Shown here one piece after another: positions 1 to 4,996 of a stretch of 5,943 bases of DNA. This DNA comes from an uncultured Bacilli bacterium (GTDB lineage Bacteria > Bacillota_I > Bacilli_A > RF39 > UBA660). The notes beneath the pieces were generated by a model. It did not search any database, had not been told where the DNA came from, and saw only the letters and a program-made list of their open reading frames with translations. The stretch is taken from positions 1-5,943 of the forward strand of contig CALVWH010000002.1 in NCBI GenBank assembly GCA_944364705.1, in the 5' to 3' direction. Both the position numbers and the translations under genes were made by a program. How positions within the stretch are numbered: the stretch's first letter is position 1; each line of letters begins with the position of its first letter.

Positions 1-1
1 G

Positions 2-136
2 AATAATCGTTATGGGCATCCTGATCCAGAAGTGTTAGAGATTTTAAAAGGTTCTAGTGTTTATCGAACAGATTTTCATGGAAGTATTTTGATTAAAATA
101 AAAAAACATAAGATGATTGTAAAATCTAGTGTTTAA
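2..136 (+). CDS. comEC: C-terminal end of a ComEC/Rec2-like metallo-beta-lactamase-fold protein (5' truncated by window edge)
   Basis: An open frame runs in from the left edge and ends at TAA 134-136, giving 44 residues. It reads NNRYGHPDPEVLEILKGS, then VYRTDFHGSILIKI. The pattern N-R-Y-G-H-P-x-x-E-V-L-x-x-L followed by Y-R-T-D-x-x-G-S-I is the characteristic end of the ComEC/Rec2 metallo-beta-lactamase domain. In the family this domain follows a polytopic membrane channel that passes transforming DNA into the cytoplasm. The final His of the metal-site region is in the GHP motif. Only the tail is visible, so a stand-alone ComEC-type hydrolase without the membrane part cannot be excluded, and neither start nor promoter can be judged. 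No second gene follows closely: about 200 bases of hairpin-rich spacer separate it from the next start. Confidence 0.8.
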   Translation, partial: NNRYGHPDPEVLEILKGSSVYRTDFHGSILIKIKKHKMIVKSSV

Positions 137-218
137 AAACAAACAAAAAAATTTTTATGGAATATAATTTAATAAAAAGGGATATATTAATAATAAGATC
201 AAATGAATTGTTTAAAGT

Positions 219-240
219 CGCTACCGCAGTAGCGTTTATA
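219..240 (+). terminator. GC-rich hairpin, possible terminator of the comEC-like gene
   Basis: CGCTAC (219-224), loop CGCA, GTAGCG (229-234) form a perfect 6-bp stem with four GC pairs. It is the most GC-rich spot in this spacer. It is followed by TTTATATAT, a poor T-run, so termination is only moderately supported. TTTAAA before and TTTATA after could extend the stem past a two-base bulge. It lies 83 bases past the comEC-like stop. An operator or RNA processing site is an alternative. Confidence 0.4.
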
Positions 241-247
241 TATAGAT

Positions 248-259
248 TGTAGTACTACA
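248..259. repeat. Perfect 12-bp palindrome TGTAGTACTACA
   Basis: TGTAGTACTACA is identical to its reverse complement. It lies between two other inverted repeats, about 50 bases upstream of the -10 box that serves the gene at 338. A dimeric regulator could bind such a site, but its position well upstream of the core promoter and the lack of a second copy in the window leave the role open. Confidence 0.45.
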
Positions 260-262
260 GAG

Positions 263-290
263 AAAGAGAAAAATTTTTCTCTTTTCTTTT
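263..290 (+). terminator. A/T-stem inverted repeat with T-rich tail, possible terminator
   Basis: Bases 263-273 (AAAGAGAAAAA) are the exact reverse complement of 274-284, a perfect 22-bp palindrome, followed by TCTTTTCTTTT. As RNA this is a long A-U stem with only two G-C pairs and a pyrimidine tail. It could end transcripts arriving from the left just before the promoter of the next gene. The low GC content makes it a weak terminator, and an AT palindrome of this kind can also arise by composition. Confidence 0.4.
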
Positions 291-315
291 GGCTGAATAT
301 TTGTTATACTAACAA
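282..315 (+). promoter_or_regulatory. Extended -10 promoter with an inverted repeat over the -10 box, for the gene at 338
   Basis: TATACT at 305-310 is preceded by TGT (302-304), giving an extended -10 element (TGnTATAAT type). The place 17 bases upstream (282-287, TTTTCT) is a poor -35 box, as tolerated by extended -10 promoters. The -10 box sits inside an inverted repeat, TTGTTA (301-306), TAC, TAACAA (310-315), so a repressor site is possible. The ribosome binding site AAGGGA (323-328) lies nine bases before ATG 338. A nearly identical block recurs at 884-897 before the WG-repeat gene. Confidence 0.6.
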
Positions 316-337
316 AGAAAAGAAGGGAAGATATTTC

Positions 338-841
338 ATGATAACGATTGAAAATGTAAATTTTGAAAAAAAATATAGTGAAATTTATTTTCGTCAGAGA
401 ATGTTTGAAGGAAAGAGTATTCTGACGGTTGAAATTCGAACGGAAGTATTTCCAGAACTTGTAAATAATCAAATTGTTTATGGAGAAATTGAAGTTAAAG
501 TAGATCTTCCAGAAATCAAAAAGATTGATGATTTACTTTTGAAAAATTATAAGGGAAAGATTGGAAATATTAATCTTTCTATGAATAATGATGGAATTTG
601 GGAAACTAAGAGCGTGGATGATTTTTCGATTACGTTTGAAAAAAGAAATGGAAGAAAATTAGAATTTTCTTTAATGTTTGAAAATGGAAAAATTGAAGAG
701 GAAGCAACGATGATTAGTTTATATACGACAAGTACAAAATTAGAAGAATTAGAAAAGCATTTTGATATGAGTGATTTTCATGAAAAAGCGTTGACCAAAG
801 AAATTAACCATCGTTTTATTTATCGATATTTTGTGAAATAA
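338..841 (+). CDS. Hypothetical protein, 167 residues, family not recognised
   Basis: I do not recognise this protein. It begins MITIENVNFEKKYS and ends NHRFIYRYFVK. It is rich in Lys, Glu, Asn, Ile and Phe, has no cysteine, no signal peptide and no membrane segment, so it is probably cytoplasmic. The alternation of hydrophobic and polar residues (for example LTVEIRTEVF near 29-38 and YGEIEVKVDL near 48-57) suggests mainly beta strands, with a helical stretch near 131-160 (TKLEELEKHF). The start is supported by AAGGGA nine bases upstream of the ATG and by a clear extended -10 promoter. It appears to be monocistronic, because its TAA opens directly into a hairpin terminator. Its promoter block matches that of the downstream WG-repeat gene, so joint control is possible. 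No function is inferred. Confidence 0.85.
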   Translation: MITIENVNFEKKYSEIYFRQRMFEGKSILTVEIRTEVFPELVNNQIVYGEIEVKVDLPEIKKIDDLLLKNYKGKIGNINLSMNNDGIWETKSVDDFSITFEKRNGRKLEFSLMFENGKIEEEATMISLYTTSTKLEELEKHFDMSDFHEKALTKEINHRFIYRYFVK

Positions 842-865
842 ATTCTGTTTTTACAGAATTTTTTT
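841..865 (+). terminator. Rho-independent terminator of the gene at 338
   Basis: AATTCTGT (841-848), loop TTTT, ACAGAATT (853-860) form a perfect 8-bp stem followed by TTTTT (861-865). The stem begins at the last base of the stop codon, and the T-run supplies the first two bases of the next gene's -35 box at 864. Confidence 0.85.
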
Positions 866-892
866 GCCTTTTGGTTTTGTTTATGTTATACT
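864..892 (+). promoter_or_regulatory. Promoter of the WG-repeat gene: TTGCCT, 17 bp, extended -10 TATACT
   Basis: TTGCCT (864-869, four of six match TTGACA), a 17-bp spacer and TATACT (887-892) with TGT directly before it form a good sigma-A type promoter. The -35 box starts inside the T-run of the preceding terminator. The ribosome binding site AGGAG (904-908) follows; it lies 6 bases before ATG 915 (which reads Met-Leu-stop) and 11 bases before ATG 920. Confidence 0.7.
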
Positions 893-919
893 AGCAATAA
901 TTTAGGAGATGGGGATGTT

Positions 920-1784
920 ATGATAAAAAAATAGATAAAATTGTTCTTTCTAATGAGAAAGAGACAATAGAAGTTGCAAAAGAAACATTTGATATTGAAA
1001 AATGTATAAATTTTGCCATTAAAGAATATAAATATCTTTTAGAAATTGATGGAAATGAAATATCTTTCCTCAATAAAGAAGCAAGAGAAGATTTTTTGAA
1101 AAAAATAAATTCTAGCTTGATAGTAACGGATTCAAAGAAAAGTTTTTATCAAAAAGAATTTTTAGTTTTGGAAATAAACTCTGACTTTTTTTATTATATA
1201 GATTTTCATGATGGAATGATTCAAATTGAAAAAGATAGTTTGATCGGTTATTTAAATAAGAACGGATATGAAATCATTGAATGTCAATATGAGAATGGAC
1301 GTAATTTTTCCGACGGACTTGCTTGTGTGAAAAAAATGAAAAATATGGATATATTGATAAAAATGGGAAAGAAGTTATTAAGTGTCAATATGAGTATGGA
1401 TTCGATTTTTCTGAAGGATTTGCCTTGGTGAGAAGAAATGGAAAATATGGATATATTGATAGGACTGGAAAAGAAGTGATTGCATGTCGATATGATCGTA
1501 CGTCTGACTTTCATGATGGATTTGCCTTTGTGGAAATAAATGAAAAAAGTTGGCATATTGATAAGGAAGGAAAGCCATTCATTGAAAAAATTTTTTTAGA
1601 AAAACTACATGATGTTTTAAAAGTTCCAAAGAATGCAAAAGTAGTAAATACATATATTGTTTATGCAATGAATTTTTATGGGAATCAAGTATTATTTTCA
1701 AGCAAAGAAGAACAAGAAAACTTTATGAAAGAAATATCTTTCCAAGACGAAAATGAAAAAACGAAAATTATGGTAAAAAAATAA
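920..1784 (+). pseudogene. WG-repeat protein gene interrupted by two -1 frameshifts at A7 runs
   Basis: From ATG 920 the frame reads M-I-K-K and stops at TAG 932-934, directly after seven A (925-931). One added A would continue it as MIKKIDKIVLSN and onward to about base 1330. There a second A7 (1330-1336) puts the remaining repeats in another frame, ending at TAA 1782-1784. With both runs at A8 the product would be about 288 residues: a unique N-terminal part of about 108, then WG-type repeats of 34 residues starting near 109, 143, 177 and a degenerate one near 211 (YGYIDKNGKEVIKCQYEYG, then FSEGFALV), then a 45-residue tail. WG repeats are a widespread family of unclear function; no signal peptide or membrane segment is visible. 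Partial products could start at TTG 1096 (111 residues) or TTG 1323 (153 residues). Decay, a sequencing error in homopolymers, slippage or phase variation all remain possible. Confidence 0.82.
1243..1592 (+). repeat. Tandem WG repeats, 102-base (34-codon) unit
   Basis: The equivalent codon of each unit starts at 1243 (IGYLN), 1344 (YGYID), 1446 (YGYID) and 1548 (SWHID, degenerate). Spacings are 101, 102 and 102 bases. Units 1-3 follow the pattern G-Y-(I/L)-(D/N)-x-x-G-x-E-(V/I)-I-x-C-x-Y, then F-(S/H)-(D/E)-G-(L/F)-A-x-V. The single missing base in the first spacing marks the lesion at 1330-1336 independently of the reading frame. Confidence 0.85.
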
Positions 1785-1812
1785 GAAAGGTTTAAACTTT
1801 CTTATTTTTTTT
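1775..1812. terminator. Bidirectional terminator between the WG-repeat gene and lemA
   Basis: TAAGAAAG (1782-1789) pairs with CTTTCTTA (1797-1804) around loop GTTTAAA. Seven A (1775-1781) precede the stem and eight T (1805-1812) follow it, so a U-run is produced on either strand. The plus-strand stop TAA 1782-1784 is inside the stem, and the minus-strand stop (1813-1811) is in the T-run. One element therefore serves both convergent genes. Confidence 0.85.
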
Positions 1813-2353
1813 ATAATTTAAAATCATTTGTATCGTCATCTTCCATATTTTTTCCATCAAAATAAGGACGTATCTTATACTTACTTATTTTTCGAACAAG
1901 ATTCGATGGAAACGTTCGAGCAACTTCATTGTAATCCGTAATAATGTCGTTATAATATTTTCTAAGAGCAACGATTTCCGCTTCAGATTCATTTAAATTG
2001 ATATCGATTTTAACAAAATCATCATTTTTTAGTAATTCTTTATGTTCCTCTTTATACATCGTAAATTCATTAATCGCATCATAAAGTTTACGATCCAATT
2101 CAAAATTAGATAATTTTTTGGATTTTAATTTTGTAATCATTGGTAAAACATCATCATTTACATCAAGATTCGATTTAATAATCGTAATCGCTTTATTTAA
2201 TAAATCAAATCGTTTCCTTAAAACCGAATCAATATTTGCTTCTGCCTCATTAATTCGAATAATAAACGTTTGAAATTTATTATAAATATTTGCATACCAA
2301 ATTAATAAAAGACAAATTCCAATAACAATTAATAAAACCGTTGTAAAACTCAT
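1811..2353 (-). CDS. lemA: LemA family membrane-anchored protein
   Basis: The 180-residue product has one N-terminal membrane segment (about residues 4-21, FTTVLLIVIGICLLLIWY) followed by a helical, soluble domain. LemA-family marks are Y-N-x-F at 24-27, AEANIDSVLRKRFDLL (37-52), the AEIVALRKYYNDIITDYN stretch (125-142), and ARTFPSNLV (145-153) followed by K-I-R-P-Y-F (160-165). Length is typical of the family. LemA proteins form helical bundles at the membrane; their exact role in Bacilli is not settled, and the name comes from a Listeria antigen. The start is fixed by AAGGTGA (2364-2358) four bases before the ATG. It has its own strong promoter (2398-2370) in the 45-base gap after gerQ, although gerQ transcripts may also read through, as no terminator is seen there. 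The C-terminal tail is acidic (EDDDTND). Confidence 0.92.
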   Translation of the reverse strand: MSFTTVLLIVIGICLLLIWYANIYNKFQTFIIRINEAEANIDSVLRKRFDLLNKAITIIKSNLDVNDDVLPMITKLKSKKLSNFELDRKLYDAINEFTMYKEEHKELLKNDDFVKIDINLNESEAEIVALRKYYNDIITDYNEVARTFPSNLVRKISKYKIRPYFDGKNMEDDDTNDFKL

Positions 2354-2369
2354 ACTCTCACCTTAAAAC

Positions 2370-2398
2370 ATTATAACAAACTTAAGAGAGAATTACAA
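2370..2398 (-). promoter_or_regulatory. lemA promoter: TTGTAA, 17 bp, TGTTATAAT
   Basis: On the minus strand TTGTAA (2398-2393), a 17-bp spacer and a perfect TATAAT (2375-2370) with TGT directly before it form the best sigma-A consensus in the window. The -35 box ends one base from the gerQ stop codon (2401-2399). The expected transcript start lies just before the AAGGTGA ribosome binding site at 2364-2358, giving a very short leader. Confidence 0.8.
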
Positions 2399-2734
2399 TT
2401 ATTTTAAATATTTTTGTATATTTTCATCGAATTGAATATAATCAACATAAATCATTGGCAAAACAAACCAGGAACCCGTTTTTGGATCACTAACAACAAT
2501 GTGATCCCTTCCAGAACCTTCAATGATACCATCAAATTTTCGATCCCGCCATTCATTAGAATCTGGGAATGTCATAAAAACGATGGCTTTGATTGGCTCT
2601 GTTTTTTGTAAAATGTTTTCAATATAAGCTCCTTGAATCGAAGGATTGGTATTTACAGAAGTTTGATTTGGAACCATTTCATTTCCATAAAAAAGTGGGG
2701 AACCAGGCATGTTTTGATAATATTCATTATTCAT
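2399..2734 (-). CDS. gerQ: Spore coat protein GerQ
   Basis: The 111-residue product has the GerQ signature: SIQGAYIENILQ (32-43), AIVFMTFPDSNEWRDRKFDG (50-69), then I-I-E-G-S-G-R-D-H-I-V-V-S-D-P-x-T-G (70-87) and Y-V-D-Y-I-Q-F-D-E (96-104). In Bacillus subtilis GerQ is an inner-coat protein required for the cortex lytic enzyme CwlJ and is cross-linked by transglutaminase Tgl. The length is slightly short because the N-terminal low-complexity region is brief (about 30 residues: Asn, Pro, Met, Tyr). That region holds no lysine before K44, although N-terminal lysines are the reported cross-link sites in B. subtilis. The start is supported by AAAGGAT (2747-2741) six bases upstream of the ATG. No cwlJ is next to it. 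Its presence is the best evidence that the organism forms spores. Confidence 0.94.
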   Translation of the reverse strand: MNNEYYQNMPGSPLFYGNEMVPNQTSVNTNPSIQGAYIENILQKTEPIKAIVFMTFPDSNEWRDRKFDGIIEGSGRDHIVVSDPKTGSWFVLPMIYVDYIQFDENIQKYLK

Positions 2735-2754
2735 TTTATCATCCTTTCTTTTTC

Positions 2755-2783
2755 AGTATATGTTATAAAAAAGAAAAATTTAT
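2755..2783 (-). promoter_or_regulatory. Possible sporulation (sigma-E or sigma-K like) promoter of gerQ
   Basis: CATATACT (2762-2755, minus strand) matches seven of eight positions of the sigma-E -10 consensus CATACAnT and resembles the sigma-K pattern CATAnnnTA with one mismatch. The -35 position 14 bases upstream (2783-2777, ATAAATT) matches only about half of the sigma-E -35 consensus. No good sigma-A promoter is seen, and gerQ is expected to be expressed in the mother cell. The transcript start would lie right at the ribosome binding site, which weakens the call. Confidence 0.3.
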
Positions 2784-2911
2784 TTCTTTTAAAAAAATTT
2801 AGGTGTTTTTATATTAAAATTCAATGATTTCATAGATAAAACTAATGCTAGTTTTTTACAAAAAAACGACTTTTTAAATGAAAGTTAATAGAATAAAAAT
2901 AAAAAAAGACT

Positions 2912-2939
2912 ATATTTTTTATAAAAAATATTATATAAT
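2912..2939 (+). promoter_or_regulatory. capA-like promoter: TATAAT with a perfect AT palindrome directly upstream
   Basis: TATAAT at 2934-2939 lies 22 bases before ATG 2961, with AAAGGA (2948-2953) as ribosome binding site. No good -35 box exists 16-18 bases upstream (2911-2916 is TATATT). The region instead is a perfect 20-bp palindrome (2912-2931). It may be an operator, a bent AT element helping a weak promoter, or chance in AT-rich DNA. The rest of the 226-base divergent spacer (2735-2960) holds the gerQ signals and one weak hairpin (2838-2855, AAAACTA/TAGTTTT); I see no RNA gene in it. Confidence 0.5.
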
Positions 2940-2960
2940 GTTAGGTAAAAGGATGGTTGT

Positions 2961-4121
2961 ATGAAAAAAATAAAGAAATTTTTTAAAATTTTTTTTCTTA
3001 GTTGTTTAGGAATTTTTTTTCTAGTAAGTTTTTATTTTTATTTATGTGAATTTATTCATTTTGATAAAAAACCAGTAGAAGAAGAAAAAAAAGAAGAAGA
3101 AAAGAAAGAAGAAAAAAAGGAATATCATTTAACGCTTGGAATGGTTGGAGATGCTTTATACCATACCGGAGCTTATGCCGATGGTAGACAATCGGATGGC
3201 TCATATAACTTTGATTCTCAGCTCGCAGATATTAAACCAATTATCGAAGAATATGATCTTGCTTATTATAATCAAGAAAGTATTTTAGGAGGAACCGAAC
3301 TAGGACTTTCTTCTTATCCTACCTTTAACTCTCCACAAGAAGTAGGAGATGCCTATGTCAATGCTGGATTTGATTTAGTTAGTTTAGCAAATAATCATAC
3401 TTTAGATAAAGGAGAACGAGGAGTATTAAAATCAACGGCTTATTGGAAAACAAAATCCGCAATGACTGCAGGAAGCTATGATTCTTTGGAAGATCGAAAT
3501 CGTTCTCATATTGGAGAAAAAAATGGAATTACTTATGCATTCTTTGCTTATACCGATACGACAAATGGGATTCCTGTTCCATCTGGAAAAGAATATTTAG
3601 TCAATGTATTTAGTGAAGAAAAAGCTCGTGCCGATATCGAAAGCGTAAAAGATAAAGTCGATGTAATTTTTGTTTCCATGCATTGGGGAGTAGAATATAC
3701 CCATACTCCAACCGAAACACAAAGAAAAGAAGCAGAATTTTTAGCATCCTTAGGAGTCGATGTTATTATCGGATCTCATCCACACGTTATACAACCAATT
3801 GAACATATTGGAGATACGGTTGTTATTTATTCGTTAGGAAACTTTATTTCTGCTCAAACAGGAACAAATAAAAGAGTTGGTCTTCTAGCATCCTTAGATA
3901 TTCATAAAACGGTAGAAAATGGAAATACAACCATTACCATTGATAATATAAAAGGAGATTTAGTCTATACTTATTTTACAAGCAATTATAAAAATTTCCG
4001 AGCAATTCCATTTGCTAAATTAAATAACGATTTACTATATAATTATCAATCAATTAAAGAACAGTACGAAAAAATAATCAATCAAAACGATTCTTCCGTT
4101 ATTGTTGGATCTTTAGGATAG
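2961..4121 (+). CDS. capA: CapA family (PGA_cap) metallophosphatase-fold protein, membrane anchored
   Basis: The 386-residue product has a basic start (MKKIKKFFK), one membrane segment (about 10-29), a Lys/Glu-only linker (40-54), then a CapA/PGA_cap domain from about 57 to 350. Domain marks in order are G-M-V-G-D (60-64), N-Q-E-S (104-107), S-L-A-N-N-H-T-L-D-K-G (141-151), S-M-H-W-G-V-E-Y (239-246) and G-S-H-P-H-V-I-Q (271-278), with D64, E106, N145, H146, H241, H273 and H275 as likely metal-site residues. It is likely attached to the membrane by its N-terminus with the catalytic domain outside. CapA belongs to poly-gamma-glutamate capsule systems, but there is no capB or capC here, so the substrate is unknown and the name marks the family only. 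The ATG is fixed by AAAGGA seven bases upstream. It stands alone: a terminator overlaps its TAG. Confidence 0.92.
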   Translation: MKKIKKFFKIFFLSCLGIFFLVSFYFYLCEFIHFDKKPVEEEKKEEEKKEEKKEYHLTLGMVGDALYHTGAYADGRQSDGSYNFDSQLADIKPIIEEYDLAYYNQESILGGTELGLSSYPTFNSPQEVGDAYVNAGFDLVSLANNHTLDKGERGVLKSTAYWKTKSAMTAGSYDSLEDRNRSHIGEKNGITYAFFAYTDTTNGIPVPSGKEYLVNVFSEEKARADIESVKDKVDVIFVSMHWGVEYTHTPTETQRKEAEFLASLGVDVIIGSHPHVIQPIEHIGDTVVIYSLGNFISAQTGTNKRVGLLASLDIHKTVENGNTTITIDNIKGDLVYTYFTSNYKNFRAIPFAKLNNDLLYNYQSIKEQYEKIINQNDSSVIVGSLG

Positions 4122-4149
4122 AAAAGCTAGACTTTTCTTCTTTTTTTTT
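4120..4149 (+). terminator. Rho-independent terminator of the capA-like gene
   Basis: AGAAAAG (4120-4126), loop CTAGA, CTTTTCT (4132-4138) form a 7-bp stem followed by TC and nine T (4141-4149). The stem overlaps the TAG stop (4119-4121). Only two or three GC pairs make the stem weak, but the T-run is long. The next promoter's -35 box lies in the loop and right arm. Confidence 0.7.
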
Positions 4150-4156
4150 CTATAAT
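4128..4156 (+). promoter_or_regulatory. mutM promoter: TAGACT, 17 bp, TATAAT
   Basis: TAGACT (4128-4133, four of six matches to TTGACA), a 17-bp spacer and a perfect TATAAT (4151-4156) lie 18 bases before the mutM start. The ribosome binding site AGGTGA (4163-4168) is six bases from the ATG. The -35 box is in the loop of the capA-like terminator and the spacer is the terminator's T-run. Confidence 0.7.
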
Positions 4157-4174
4157 ACAAGCAGGTGAGTTGTT

Positions 4175-4996
4175 ATGCCAGAATTACCAGAAGTAGAAAC
4201 CGTAAAAGAATCGTTAAAAAGAAAACTTTTACATAAAAAAATAGAAAATGTTGTGGTTTATTATCCAAAGATTGTTGCTACTCCGAAAGTAGAAGAATTT
4301 ATAAAAGATTTAAAAGGAGAAGAAATTTTAGATCTTCAAAGAAGAGGAAAATGGTTAGTTTTTCACTTAAACCATTATGTATTGTTAAGTCATTTACGAA
4401 TGGAAGGAAAATACTTTTTTCGAAACGTTACAGAAAAGCAATTACCACATGAACACGTAGCTTTCTTTTTTACTGATCAAAGTACGCTTCGTTATGTAGA
4501 TACCAGAAAATTTGGAAGAATGTATTTATTAAAAAAAGAAGAAGCAGAAAAACAAAAACCACTTTGTGAACTTGGAAAAGAACCATTTGATGAAACGTTA
4601 GAGGAAAGGTATTTAAAAAATTGTTATCAAAAAAAACAAATTCCAATAAAAACGGTATTGTTAGATCAAAAAATTATTGTTGGAATTGGAAATATTTATG
4701 CTGATGAAATCTTATTTTTAAGTCATATTTCTCCAAAGAAAAAAGCAAGTTCTTTAACCAAAAAAGAAAGAATTTCTTTAATTGAAAATACAAAAATTGT
4801 TTTACAAAAAGCGATTGAAAAAGGTGGAACAACCATTCGAACTTATACTTCAGAAGAAGGTGTTCACGGGAAATTTCAAGAGGAACTTTATGTTCATAAT
4901 CATGAAAATGATCCATGTCCTGTTTGTCACGAGAAGATTGTAAAAATAAAACTTGGAGGACGTGGTACTTATTATTGCCCAAATTGCCAAAAATAA
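4175..4996 (+). CDS. mutM: Formamidopyrimidine-DNA glycosylase (Fpg/MutM)
   Basis: The 273-residue product is a complete Fpg. It starts MPELPEVETV: after Met removal Pro2 is the catalytic nucleophile and Glu3 the acid. Lys59 (R-R-G-K-W) corresponds to the conserved Lys57 of the E. coli enzyme. Met76, Arg111 and Phe113 match the residues that fill the gap left by the flipped base. G-I-G-N-I-Y-A-D-E (170-178) is the helix-two-turn-helix signature, and the C-terminal zinc finger is C248-x2-C251-x16-C268-x2-C271 with Arg263 on its hairpin. The enzyme removes 8-oxoguanine and formamidopyrimidines and cuts the strand by beta/delta elimination in base excision repair. All key residues are present, so it should be active. 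It has its own promoter and AGGTGA site. In many Firmicutes mutM is followed by coaE; here an unrecognised ORF follows and overlaps its end. Confidence 0.97.
   Translation: MPELPEVETVKESLKRKLLHKKIENVVVYYPKIVATPKVEEFIKDLKGEEILDLQRRGKWLVFHLNHYVLLSHLRMEGKYFFRNVTEKQLPHEHVAFFFTDQSTLRYVDTRKFGRMYLLKKEEAEKQKPLCELGKEPFDETLEERYLKNCYQKKQIPIKTVLLDQKIIVGIGNIYADEILFLSHISPKKKASSLTKKERISLIENTKIVLQKAIEKGGTTIRTYTSEEGVHGKFQEELYVHNHENDPCPVCHEKIVKIKLGGRGTYYCPNCQK

Noticed and set aside
203..232. Nine-codon ORF (MNCLKSLPQ) as a leader peptide gene
   Set aside because: No ribosome binding site at a usable distance and no run of one amino acid as expected of an attenuator peptide; kept only as part of the hairpin finding.
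248..259. BlaI/CopY-type operator
   Set aside because: Those operators have the half-sites as TACA then TGTA; here the order is reversed (TGTA then TACA) and no such regulator gene is present.
236..472. Minus-strand ORF of 78 codons
   Set aside because: It overlaps the promoter and start of the well-supported gene at 338, is rich in Phe/Ile/Tyr from reversed A-rich codons, and has no ribosome binding site.
920..1431. Insertion-sequence type programmed frameshift
   Set aside because: The slippery A7 resembles those of insertion sequences, but the protein has WG repeats and no transposase motifs, and no terminal inverted repeats or target duplications were seen.
1284..1578. Two minus-strand ORFs opposite the WG repeats
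   Set aside because: They mirror the repeat codons (repeated IHIFHFF-type strings) and have no start signals; the plus-strand repeats explain the open frames.
920..1784. Alternative genetic code explaining the stops in the WG-repeat gene
   Set aside because: The first block is a TAG, and the second is a change of frame, not a stop. Other genes use TAA/TAG as stops and TGG for Trp with no internal TGA.
2414..2827. Three short plus-strand ORFs opposite gerQ and its upstream region
   Set aside because: gerQ on the minus strand is unambiguous; these are antisense frames without ribosome binding sites.
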